A stretch of DNA of 43,187 bases from Bacteroidales bacterium (GTDB taxonomy: Bacteria > Bacteroidota > Bacteroidia > Bacteroidales > FEN-979): the NCBI GenBank assembly GCA_028706295.1, contig JAQWBQ010000026.1:1-43187 (forward strand). The letters run 5' to 3'. How positions within the stretch are numbered: position 1 is the first letter of the stretch; the number at the start of each line of letters is the position of its first letter. Below the pieces are notes generated by a model, which did no database searches, had not been told where the DNA came from, and worked only from the letters and a program-made list of their open reading frames with translations. The translations under genes were made by a program, and so were the position numbers. Below are positions 1 through 8,305 of the stretch, piece by piece.

Positions 1-431
1 ATCGGACGATCTGTGTACCTGATGTCAAATTCTGCATCCATTGGGTGTTAACTGAAATGAACGGTGAAGTTAGTGAAATCAGGCATTTGAAATAAATTGT
101 TTACTTTTATTGAATTGATCAGGTTTATATAAAAATTATCACTTGCGTTGCATCCTAGTTAGTTGATCCTTATTAACTGACTCTTTCCGTTTATTCAAAC
201 GATTTGGGTATTTTCCGGTGAAAAAGAAAGAACCTAGTAATACCAAAGTAAAATAAAAAATACTGATTCTCAATCAAAATCTCAAATTTTCTTAGTACAT
301 GACAATTTTTTAACATATTGATTGTCAATGTTTAATGTTAATAACTTTGTTTATAACTTAATGTAATAAATGCATGTAAGGCCATGAATATCATTATCTT
401 AGATTAAAGCACTACCAATAATCTGGGACAT
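1..431. other. AT-rich non-coding stretch with a possible gene 3' end
   Basis: No convincing complete gene was found. At the left edge a plus-strand frame is open from base 3 to a TAA at 93-95 (30 codons, ending ...EIRHLK). It could be the last part of a gene outside the window, but 30 open codons can arise by chance and no motif is visible. The remainder is AT-rich without a clear hairpin, repeat or promoter, and probably represents decayed sequence beside the IS4 remnant that follows. Confidence 0.4.
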
Positions 432-1511
432 ATGATAGACAAGGCCTCTAACAAAAGTAACGTATTAGTTGACATTTTCCAAACCCGTTTGGAATAAAGC
501 CTGAGTAAAATTCTTTGTTTCGTTCATGTTCGCATTGTGCAAAGTACAGAGTGTATGTTTCACTAAACTCGCCAGGGATTTGAAGGCAAGGCCAAGGTTG
601 AGTCAAACATTCGTCGCATACAGCGGTTCTTTGCGAGTTTCATTGTAGATACTGATTCAATTGCCCGATTAATATTCAGTTTATTGCCTGAAAAACCTCT
701 ATATCGTTTAATTTTAGACCGCACCAACTGGAAGTATGGGATGGCCAACATCAATATTCTCATGCTTGGGATTGCTTATGAGGGAATGACGATTCCTTTG
801 CTGTGGACCATGTTGAACAAACGCGGGAACTCCAATACCAATGAACGTCGCGCACTGATTGAACGCTTCCTCGATTTGTTCGGCGAAGAATGCATCGAAG
901 CCTTTTTGGCTGATCGTGAATTCATTGGTGATGAATAGTTCCAGAGCTTGATTCAAAAGAAGGTTCCTTTTTACATCCGCATTCGAGAAAACCTTTGGCT
1001 CAATGTTCCCGGAAAAGGAAGGACTAAAGCCTTGTGGCTGTTTAACAGTTTGCCGCTGAATACTTCCTTTCATTACTCTAAAATCGTTCGTATCGATGGC
1101 CAGTTGGTTTATCTTACCGGAATGAAAACAGTGAATCGTGAGAGAGCCATTGAATTTGTTATCGTTGCTTCATTTAAGCCGGATCCCATGGCCCTTACTG
1201 CATACAAAGATCGCTGGCAGGTTGAAACCATGTTTAAGGCCTTTAAATCCGGTGGATTCAATTTTGAAGACACCCACCTGAAAGATCCGAATCGGATAGC
1301 CAGACTTATCGCTTTGGTTTGTGTTAGTTTCACTTGGGTAGATCGTGTCAGAATTTTCAGAAACAGGAATGTTCAACAGATAAAAATCAAAAAACATGGT
1401 CGGCGCGCTTATAGCATTTTCAAATTCGGGCTGATTTTTATTGCCCATTCTTTGCTAAACCCCCTACCAATCAAAGATTTCAAGAGTTGCATTCAAATTT
1501 TGTCATGTACT
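432..1511 (+). pseudogene. Decayed IS4-family (DDE) transposase
   Basis: A transposase of the IS4 group can be followed in one frame from the ATG at 432 to about 1511. The catalytic signature is still readable: first Asp in DRTNW (about 714-730), second Asp in ADREFIG (about 909-930), and the Y-(2)-R-(3)-E-(6)-K box YKDRWQVETMFKAFK (about 1204-1248). It is broken three times. There is a TAA at 495-497, probably from an AAA Lys codon. There is a frame disruption with a TAA at 564-566, where the neighbouring frame reads FTKLAR. There is a TAG at 936-938 where relatives carry Trp, consistent with TGG to TAG. After 1511 the frame runs on to 1739 into unrelated sequence, so the original stop also seems lost. 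No terminal inverted repeats were recognised. It cannot make an active enzyme. Confidence 0.85.
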
Positions 1512-1585
1512 TATAAATTATTTAGACACATCGTTTGCAGGAATTCCATTAAGAACTGTTTGAACCCCAGATTTCTTTGCACCAT

Positions 1586-1723
1586 TCATTTCTCATCCTT
1601 CTGGATTTCTCTGATAATTTTTCTAACTGCATTTTCAGAAGTCAGTGCCAAACCTTCATTTATTAAGGCAGAACCTTTATCAGATTTCTTCTTCCCAAGC
1701 TCGTATGTGCTGAACAGGCTCAT
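1586..1723 (-). CDS. Small unknown protein (45 aa), possibly a relic
   Basis: A 45-codon reading frame, ATG to TGA, starts MSLFSTYELGKKKSDKG and ends IREIQKDEK. It is basic and helix-prone, with no family recognised. Its ATG overlaps the stop of the reading frame upstream in an ATGA arrangement, which is typical of translational coupling and argues that both once belonged to one operon. The upstream partner is broken by an in-frame stop, and the decayed transposase frame reads through the opposite strand, so this may be a leftover of a lost locus. Coding status is uncertain. Confidence 0.35.
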   Translation of the reverse strand: MSLFSTYELGKKKSDKGSALINEGLALTSENAVRKIIREIQKDEK

Positions 1724-1869
1724 TTTCCAAGCTTGTTAACGATCTCATCCATCTCCTGCTGTTATTCATCCAGCTTCTTCTGATAACGATCACGGTCATT
1801 CAACGAATCGTATTCTTCCAGGAGTTTTTTATACCTGGTCAGGATGAATTTATTACCAGTGTTAAATAT
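1720..1869 (-). pseudogene. Remnant of a coiled-coil-like protein
   Basis: On the minus strand the frame reads NKFILTRYKKLLEEYDSLND and then RDRYQKKLDE. A TAA at 1764-1762 interrupts it before QQEMDEIVNKLGK and a TGA. Heptad-like, charged composition suggests a coiled coil, and composition continues unchanged across the stop, so a single broken gene is likelier than two genes. The 5' part is cut off by a stop at 1872-1870 with no start codon. Family not recognised. Confidence 0.35.
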
Positions 1870-2008
1870 TCAATCCACCAGAAGATAACAAAAAGGTGAA
1901 TTGATAAGGATTAACTAATTAGGTTTTCTTTTAATCGGTAGATTGTATTGGTATAATGGAGCTGAATCGACTATTTTATTATAAATTAGCCCACAATGGA
2001 GGATAGAA

Positions 2009-2560
2009 TCAAACCTTATACTTTGTCAAAATCTCAAATCCCCATTTCTCAATATTTAACTGTGTAAATGCGTCAGGGTAAGAATGTGTGGTCTTTTTGA
2101 AAAACAATTGGTTCGGGAACAGTGTAAAAATTCCAATGCCGATTGGGGAACCAAAATGCACAATATCGCCAGGTTTTATTAATGAGGAAAATCCTCTTGA
2201 CCCAGAGTGCAAAAATTCAACTTTATACTTTGTTTTCAGATTCTCAAAAATGAAAGTGCCCGTATTCATGTTTATTTTATTATCCACCAGAATAGATGGA
2301 TGCATAAGACTATCAATATCTTCTTTATAGTTGAAATTATAAATTATAAACCCAAGAAGAGGACTTTCGTAAAGCATTCTTTCAACTACTTCTAGGTAGA
2401 ATGCCGCACGGTGCATAATCGGTTGAAAATCAGAAATTAAACTATATTCTTTCCATAAATAACTCAACAACTCATTTAAATAATTTATTCTTTCTGGATA
2501 CATCCATGTGTTTAGCAATAAATAAAAGTTCTGCAATCTTTCCAATAACCTGTTGTTCAT
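2009..2560 (-). CDS. Hypothetical protein (183 aa)
   Basis: No family was recognised. The protein has no signal peptide and no obvious membrane segment. The first two thirds look alpha-helical and aromatic-rich (MNNRLLERLQNFYLLLNTW, YLNELLSYLWKEY), and the last third is more beta-like with Gly/Pro turns (IKPGDIVHFGSPIGIGIFTL). It is the last gene of the minus-strand signalling operon, 30 bases after the hydrolase gene, and would be co-transcribed with it if no terminator intervenes; none was seen. Its base composition matches the operon. The start is the first ATG of the frame. Confidence 0.6.
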   Translation of the reverse strand: MNNRLLERLQNFYLLLNTWMYPERINYLNELLSYLWKEYSLISDFQPIMHRAAFYLEVVERMLYESPLLGFIIYNFNYKEDIDSLMHPSILVDNKINMNTGTFIFENLKTKYKVEFLHSGSRGFSSLIKPGDIVHFGSPIGIGIFTLFPNQLFFKKTTHSYPDAFTQLNIEKWGFEILTKYKV

Positions 2561-2590
2561 TTTGATAAGTTTTTTTCACCCTCTTCTTGA

Positions 2591-3757
2591 TTACTCAACG
2601 CGTCCGACCATCACCGCTTTCAAGGCTCTAAGTAGACAATCTACATCTCCGGGGGTTTCGGTGTGAAACCGGTTTGTATAAAAAATGCTGAGATTCAAGT
2701 CGCTACCATTCCTCACCCCATACCGCATATCCTGTGAATTGACGGTGACTATACCATCACAATGCGAGTCCTGGAGTAAAGAAATTAGCACCTCGGTTGG
2801 AATATTGTCGTGAATTGATTTGAATTCTGGGTTATCATAATGAATCAAAGCCGGAATGATCACTGCCCTTACGATGTCAAAACCATTGTTGGGATCGAAT
2901 ATATTGATTAAATTCTGAGACCTAACGTGGTTGAACCAATTGGCTGATTGACTTTCATCATATGCGACTTTAGGTTGCCAATCACTGATGACCACAGCAA
3001 CGGGCAAAGATCTAGGAAATTCCTGCATATACAGCTGCTTCATCTCAGTACTTGTTGGCTTCATTACTTCAGCAGCTACGGACCAGCAGTCTAAACCAAC
3101 GCTGTTATTGTATACTTCAAAAAGTGTTAAATAAGGATTTCTCTTTAACTGCCTGTCGTCCAGTAATCGATAATTTTTAAGATTTTGAACAAATTCCGAA
3201 AAGTCGGGTTCCAATTGCCTTGCCGGTAAGCCGGATGATAAATTCTTACCATACCCGAAAAAACTACCCAAATGCGGAGTTGCCAATGTCACCAATCCAG
3301 CAACACAGGATGTTCCATAATCCATTATGTACCTGCGAGCCGCCAGGCCGCCCATACAATGAGCCACGAGCACTAAAGGCATTTTCCCATATTTTTCCCT
3401 GACTGTCTCAATGACAATATTGATCTCCTTTGCCTGTTGTTTTATAGTAAGATTCTGATTATCCGAGAAATCCATTGTAAAGAAAGAAATCAAGCCGGGT
3501 TTACGACCAGGTACCTGGGATTTATTCTCAGTGTTAGTCCAAAGAAAATTCTCTTCGCTGATAACCCTGATATTGCTTAGATAATAGTATCCGTTTGCAG
3601 GTAGTTGTGTAACAGTTTCCTGCCACGAAAGCGAACTCCCACCCATCCCGTGAATAAATAGTACTGCATTTCCTGCCGAGGCACTATTTGTTGGTTGAGC
3701 CATACTAATAATCCCAAAATGAACCAGAAAACAAGATAAAAAAAAGTTTTTCATCAT
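2591..3757 (-). CDS. Exported alpha/beta hydrolase (lipase-like) with Cys nucleophile
   Basis: 388 aa. An N-terminal signal peptide (residues 1 to about 20, ending ISMA) predicts export. The fold is an alpha/beta hydrolase of the lipase/PGAP1-like type: an oxyanion-hole HGMGG at 36-40, the nucleophile elbow AHCMGG at 132-137, TPHLGS at 160-165, a likely catalytic Asp334 in CDGIVTVNSQ and a likely His365 in RFHTE. The elbow residue is Cys134 (codon TGT), where lipases of this type nearly always have Ser. Cys nucleophiles are known in dienelactone hydrolase, so the protein may be active with altered specificity, or inactive. It sits between the helical-repeat protein and the 183-aa unknown at the end of the kinase/phosphatase/FHA operon. 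A role in the envelope on a lipid or ester substrate is inference. Confidence 0.8.
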   Translation of the reverse strand: MMKNFFLSCFLVHFGIISMAQPTNSASAGNAVLFIHGMGGSSLSWQETVTQLPANGYYYLSNIRVISEENFLWTNTENKSQVPGRKPGLISFFTMDFSDNQNLTIKQQAKEINIVIETVREKYGKMPLVLVAHCMGGLAARRYIMDYGTSCVAGLVTLATPHLGSFFGYGKNLSSGLPARQLEPDFSEFVQNLKNYRLLDDRQLKRNPYLTLFEVYNNSVGLDCWSVAAEVMKPTSTEMKQLYMQEFPRSLPVAVVISDWQPKVAYDESQSANWFNHVRSQNLINIFDPNNGFDIVRAVIIPALIHYDNPEFKSIHDNIPTEVLISLLQDSHCDGIVTVNSQDMRYGVRNGSDLNLSIFYTNRFHTETPGDVDCLLRALKAVMVGRVE

Positions 3758-3767
3758 ATTCCGTTAA

Positions 3768-5201
3768 TTAATTTCGATCTGTTGCCTCTTTATTCTTTTT
3801 GTCAATGATAGCCTGAATTTCTAAAGTATGTTTGCTACGCGGGCACCTTTCCAGGAATTCCTGGTAGTATTCTTGCAAGTCCATTTTTTTTGCTTCCTTG
3901 TAAAGAACTTCCTCCAAAACAGCCATTGTCCTGGGCTGGTTAATCAGGTAAGGATAATCAACCAGAAGCTCACTGAAATCTTTCTCAGAACTGAGAAATT
4001 GCACTTGAACCAGCACCAACGAATCCCTCATTGAGCATGCCATCTGCAGCTCATCTGAGGCAGGATACCTGTAAATAAACTGCTCAAGTGCAGATATATC
4101 ATAATCTTTTAATGCATTTTCGAATGCTATTTTATTTCTTAACTTAACTGCTTGATTAAAATAACGCGATGAAGGAAAGTTGGTAATATACTTATTTAGT
4201 GAATCTACGGTACCGGAATGGAGTGAAAACATGAGTGAATCCCTGTTATATCTAATTGATTGCGCATAATGTTTCGATAGAGGAAAGAGATCGAGAAACT
4301 CATTATACCCGGTCAATGTGTTTTCCTTTCTTGCCCTGTGAAAGCTCAGTTCAATGAACCTGTCCATCATCTTCCGAGTCTGAATTGCATTTGGAAAACT
4401 CCGGAAAAAAAATGCATAGGATTCAACCGTATTTTCTTTTATCGCCTTCTCACTTTCAAGACTATCCCTGATCTGTATTACCATAGCGTACTGTCGACTG
4501 TTAGGATAGCGATCAAGATAATCGTAAACAGCAACTAAATTTCTGCTAGTACCCGTTAGTGCATAATATGCTGCGAGATTCCTGAGGTCGATTGCCTTTT
4601 TTATGCTATCAGCAAATGGACAACGTTCGATAAAATCATTCAGTAAATTGACATCACTTGTTCCTTTTACCTTATTAAAATACATGTTATCGCGTACCTG
4701 TAGAACTTGTTTGAAGTAACGAGAATCGGGAAATTCATTAATAAATATTATTGCTGAATCAAGGTTTCTTGATTTCATTAAACTGTTAAATACCTTATCT
4801 TCAATGCGGTTATACTCTTGGTTAACTTTAATTTCAACATCTGGCAAGCTCTTGATTAGTTTGTTAAGCTGATCTATTTCACCACCCCTCAGGATGGTTA
4901 ATTGTTTCTTTGATTGTCTTATATGCCTGAATGCTTGAAAAATATCATATTTATCAATCATAGATGGGATAAGCTGAATGCTGTTGTTGGCATAAATCAT
5001 CCCCAGGCCAAGATTTGCAATAACGTCCTTAGGATATTCAAGCAATACCTTCCTGAATCCTTCCTCCGCATCGATATAGTCTCCCTTTTCATATTTATTA
5101 TAAGGTCCTTTGACCGACTGCCCTTGTACTGTAGGAATGATGGCAGCCACAAAAACCAACATTACCAAACATCTTAAACATAAAAACAATTGCCTAATCA
5201 T
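3768..5201 (-). CDS. Exported TPR-like helical-repeat protein
   Basis: 477 aa with a signal peptide (about residues 1-27, cleaved near VQGQ). Residues about 34-75 resemble a TPR unit (YNKYEKGDYIDAEEGF). The rest is built of about eight to nine imperfect units of 40-45 residues with the pattern FI..FP.S.Y...V..RD, for example YDYLDRYPNSRQYAMVIQIR and YITNFPSSRYFNQAVKLRN. Such helical repeats form protein-binding solenoids; the unit resembles repeats in outer-membrane-assembly TPR proteins. It lies 35 bases after the second kinase gene and 10 bases before the hydrolase gene, in the same operon. Inference: a periplasmic scaffold reporting to, or controlled by, the transmembrane kinases. Confidence 0.75.
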   Translation of the reverse strand: MIRQLFLCLRCLVMLVFVAAIIPTVQGQSVKGPYNKYEKGDYIDAEEGFRKVLLEYPKDVIANLGLGMIYANNSIQLIPSMIDKYDIFQAFRHIRQSKKQLTILRGGEIDQLNKLIKSLPDVEIKVNQEYNRIEDKVFNSLMKSRNLDSAIIFINEFPDSRYFKQVLQVRDNMYFNKVKGTSDVNLLNDFIERCPFADSIKKAIDLRNLAAYYALTGTSRNLVAVYDYLDRYPNSRQYAMVIQIRDSLESEKAIKENTVESYAFFFRSFPNAIQTRKMMDRFIELSFHRARKENTLTGYNEFLDLFPLSKHYAQSIRYNRDSLMFSLHSGTVDSLNKYITNFPSSRYFNQAVKLRNKIAFENALKDYDISALEQFIYRYPASDELQMACSMRDSLVLVQVQFLSSEKDFSELLVDYPYLINQPRTMAVLEEVLYKEAKKMDLQEYYQEFLERCPRSKHTLEIQAIIDKKNKEATDRN

Positions 5202-5236
5202 AGAATAGTAAATTTTAACGAATCTTTAAAACCTGT

Positions 5237-7114
5237 TTACAAACTAAATTTCACTCTTGAATTCACAATAATACCATTTTTTTTCCCGGGAGTCCAGCGG
5301 GAAGTGTTTTTCATGATTGCCTCTTTGATTTCAGGAATAAATTCCCGGTATTTTGGGAAACATTCTATACTGATATCGGTTGGTACGACATAACCATTTT
5401 TATCGATAGTAACTTGTATGTCAAAACCACTGCCTTTCGGCAGCTCCTTACCCTTAGCTTTTAAGTCATTCCTAATTTGAATGCAAAAAAGTTTACGGCC
5501 ATCGGGTATTTCCGTCAGTTCATCTTCCACATATATTCTGCCTGTTAATTTTATCGGTTCACCAATTGGTGCAGTTTGTGGAGAGGAAGGAGGCAGTTCT
5601 GTTTGTTTTGCGGCAACTGGGAGAGTCGCTCCGGGTTCCTTTGACGGGGCAGCATTTGGTCCAGTGATCACAAATTTAAGTGATCTCGACCATTGACCCT
5701 TACCCGTATGGTTTATTCCTCTGACGATGATTGAACCTGTATCGGCTTTCGGAATGAAACTGACAACAATCCGTTTTGTACCTTGTCCATCAGTAACCCT
5801 CCCAGAACGGGTTACAACCCATTCATAACTTACGGCGTTTTTTATATCCGGTATCGTATAAACGGCTTCAAAAATACCATGTTCAATTTTCGCTGTTCCT
5901 GTAATAAAACCCGGAATTCCGGGGGGGGGCTTTCTTGGGTCTGTATTTGCTGTATGTTTTACATTGTGATGCCCCGCTAAATAAGTATTGTAAACAAAAT
6001 ATGCACCCGCAGCGAGAAGAATTCCAAGAAGGGAAAGGATCAACCTTTTTATAAAAACAGATGATATCTTCAGACTGAAATCCTTTTGTTCCGGTGCTTC
6101 AGCCAATATGGCCAAGTTATCAGGTTGTGCCACACGAAATGCTTGTTTTTTTTGGCGTTTTTTAGAACCTCCAGAAAGATTTAGATCAGAAAGGTATGAT
6201 TCTAGTTCATATCCACTTTGTATTCTATCCTGTGGTTGTTTCTGAAGTAGCAATTCTACTATATTGGTCAAATGACCTGGCACATCAGGAGCTTGCTCAC
6301 ATATCGGCTGAGGCTGATCGTAAATGATTTTGTGAGCTGTTGAGATCGCGTTTTCACCCTTAAAAGGAACTTGTCCTGTGAGACACTCATACATGATCAC
6401 TCCGAGGCTGAACAGATCACTCCGGGCATCGATCTGCCTTCCCTCAGCCTGTTCTGGACTCATATATTCAGGAGTACCAATTACAGTACCTGGCATGGTT
6501 AGTTTGGAATCATACACAGCGAAGGCAATACCGAAATCGGTAAGCACAGGACGGCCAGACCTGGTAATAATGATATTAGAACTTTTAACATCCCTGTGAA
6601 TCAATCCGTTTTGATGGGCGTACCCAAGTGCAGAACCAATCTGCCTGATGTATTCGATAGTTTGTGATGGAGGTAATTTCCCATACTGTTTTATTAACTG
6701 ATGTAATTCAATTCCATCAAGGTACTCCATGACCATGAAATGTACTCCGTTGGATTCACCCTCATCGAAGATGGTTACTATATTCGGGTGGCTCAAGGAT
6801 GAACAGAACTGCGCTTCACGGTGAAATCGTATCACAAACTCCTTGTCGTGGATGTAATTCTGATGAATTATTTTAATGGCTACTGGGCGGTTCAGGTTCT
6901 TTTGAATGGCCTTGTAAACAGTGGCCATGCCACCCCTACCAATTTCGCTCCGTATTTCATATTTTGAAGAGAGTGAATTACTGATAAAACTGTCAGAAAA
7001 AATATTGCTTTCAGGAATTGCCGCACCAGTATCAAGTATACTTCCACAATGTGAACATTTAATGCCTCCTTCATAGATTACTTCTTTACAATACGGACAA
7101 ATTCTGGTGTTCAT
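5237..7114 (-). CDS. Transmembrane Ser/Thr protein kinase with zinc ribbon, PKD-like and TonB-C-like domains
   Basis: 625 aa from the ATG at 7114; a TTG six codons upstream abuts the stop of the preceding gene and is less likely. A zinc ribbon occupies residues 6-23 (CPYC...CSHC). The Hanks-type kinase domain is about 51-310: GRGGMATVY 59-67, Lys81, HRDVKSSN from 173, DFG 193-195 and SPEQ 219-222, so the catalytic residues are complete. A membrane segment lies at about 357-378. Outside there is a PKD-like beta domain, a Pro/Ala linker and a C-terminal domain resembling the TonB C-terminus (GSGFDIQVTIDKNGYVVPTD ... RWTP). The kinase faces the cytoplasm and the tail the periplasm. Just after the membrane segment the coding strand has a run of nine C (5921-5929). 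It is paired with a second kinase directly upstream. Confidence 0.92.
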   Translation of the reverse strand: MNTRICPYCKEVIYEGGIKCSHCGSILDTGAAIPESNIFSDSFISNSLSSKYEIRSEIGRGGMATVYKAIQKNLNRPVAIKIIHQNYIHDKEFVIRFHREAQFCSSLSHPNIVTIFDEGESNGVHFMVMEYLDGIELHQLIKQYGKLPPSQTIEYIRQIGSALGYAHQNGLIHRDVKSSNIIITRSGRPVLTDFGIAFAVYDSKLTMPGTVIGTPEYMSPEQAEGRQIDARSDLFSLGVIMYECLTGQVPFKGENAISTAHKIIYDQPQPICEQAPDVPGHLTNIVELLLQKQPQDRIQSGYELESYLSDLNLSGGSKKRQKKQAFRVAQPDNLAILAEAPEQKDFSLKISSVFIKRLILSLLGILLAAGAYFVYNTYLAGHHNVKHTANTDPRKPPPGIPGFITGTAKIEHGIFEAVYTIPDIKNAVSYEWVVTRSGRVTDGQGTKRIVVSFIPKADTGSIIVRGINHTGKGQWSRSLKFVITGPNAAPSKEPGATLPVAAKQTELPPSSPQTAPIGEPIKLTGRIYVEDELTEIPDGRKLFCIQIRNDLKAKGKELPKGSGFDIQVTIDKNGYVVPTDISIECFPKYREFIPEIKEAIMKNTSRWTPGKKNGIIVNSRVKFSL

Positions 7115-7132
7115 GGTAGAATAATTTACCAA

Positions 7133-8293
7133 TTATTTATGAATCTTACGATTGGTCTCTTCTTGTGTAATATTCTCTGAAACAGATTCCCTATTTGTGA
7201 AATCAAGTTCTAATGTATCAGAAAGAGTCTCATCCCATCCATCATAGTACTTGTTCGAATCCATTTCCGTTCTTTTATCCTCCTCTGAAGTAGGCAAATT
7301 CTTTTCAGAAGACTTGAAATTGTTCTTTTTAACTGGTTTGATTGAAGAATAGCTTAAATTACTCAAATGAAAGGTCAGCATTATTATGAGGCCGACAAAG
7401 ACCGATATAAATCCATATAAAATCAGCTTAGGCTTATTGAACTGCTTTGGTTCTTGGTGAAACCCACCATTTTGTATAACACCAATTACCTGGCTAAAGT
7501 TTTGAGGTCGATGGGCTGGGTCTTTCTGCAAAAGCCAGGTTGTAAGCTCGTCTATCCATTCAGGAAGACCAGAATCAACTGAGAGCAAAGATGGAGGAGC
7601 TTCGTAAATAATTTTATGTAGAATTGCCATCGGAGTTCTTGCGTTCAGCGGCACTCGGCCGACAAGGCTTTCAAACAAAACCACCCCGAAACTGTAAATA
7701 TCGGATCGATGGTCTGTCTTTTTGCCATCGGCTTGTTCTGGGCTCATATAGGCTGGGGTACCAAGGATAGTTCCATCTAGTGAAAGTGTGCGCATAGAAC
7801 TTGAATGGGCAATCCCAAAGTCCATTAGTACAGGTCTGCTCTGCCGAGTTATAAAAATATTAGCGCATTTTACATCCCTATGTATTAACCCCTTTTGATG
7901 AATCAATTCCAAGGCATATGCAATGGGCAACAAACATTCAAGGGCGAATTCAGGATCCAATCGTCCTTTATTGGCAATTATTTTATCCATCGACATTCCC
8001 TCCAAAAACTCCATTGATAAGAAATGTACGCCAGCGACCTCCCCTTCATCATAAATTGTAATAATGTTTGGATGATTTAGTGAGGCAAGCATCTGAGCTT
8101 CACGATGAAACCTTACGATCAGTTCGGGATCATTAGACAATGAAGGATTTATGATTTTCAAAGCAACAATCCTTCTCAAGTTTAGCTGAACTGCCTTATA
8201 AACCATGGCCATGCCTCCCTCTCCTATCTGCTCCAAGATCTCATACCTTCCTTCAAAGGCTTTCCTTATTCGATCCTCATGGTTTATTCCCAT
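7133..8293 (-). CDS. Transmembrane Ser/Thr protein kinase
   Basis: 386 aa. Hanks-type (PknB-like) kinase domain at about residues 16-275 with all key motifs: GEGGMAMVY 24-32, ATP-binding Lys46, HRDVKCAN from 138, DFG 158-160 and SPEQ 184-187. One membrane segment at about 289-310 is followed by a short polar tail of about 75 residues with no recognised sensor fold. The zinc ribbon and long extracellular part of its downstream paralog are missing, so the two kinases probably share substrates but not inputs. The gene follows the PP2C phosphatase with a 12-base gap. In such operons the phosphatase usually reverses the kinase and the FHA protein reads phosphothreonine; both partners are encoded just upstream. 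Confidence 0.92.
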   Translation of the reverse strand: MGINHEDRIRKAFEGRYEILEQIGEGGMAMVYKAVQLNLRRIVALKIINPSLSNDPELIVRFHREAQMLASLNHPNIITIYDEGEVAGVHFLSMEFLEGMSMDKIIANKGRLDPEFALECLLPIAYALELIHQKGLIHRDVKCANIFITRQSRPVLMDFGIAHSSSMRTLSLDGTILGTPAYMSPEQADGKKTDHRSDIYSFGVVLFESLVGRVPLNARTPMAILHKIIYEAPPSLLSVDSGLPEWIDELTTWLLQKDPAHRPQNFSQVIGVIQNGGFHQEPKQFNKPKLILYGFISVFVGLIIMLTFHLSNLSYSSIKPVKKNNFKSSEKNLPTSEEDKRTEMDSNKYYDGWDETLSDTLELDFTNRESVSENITQEETNRKIHK

Positions 8294-8305
8294 TTATAAA
8301 TAGTT

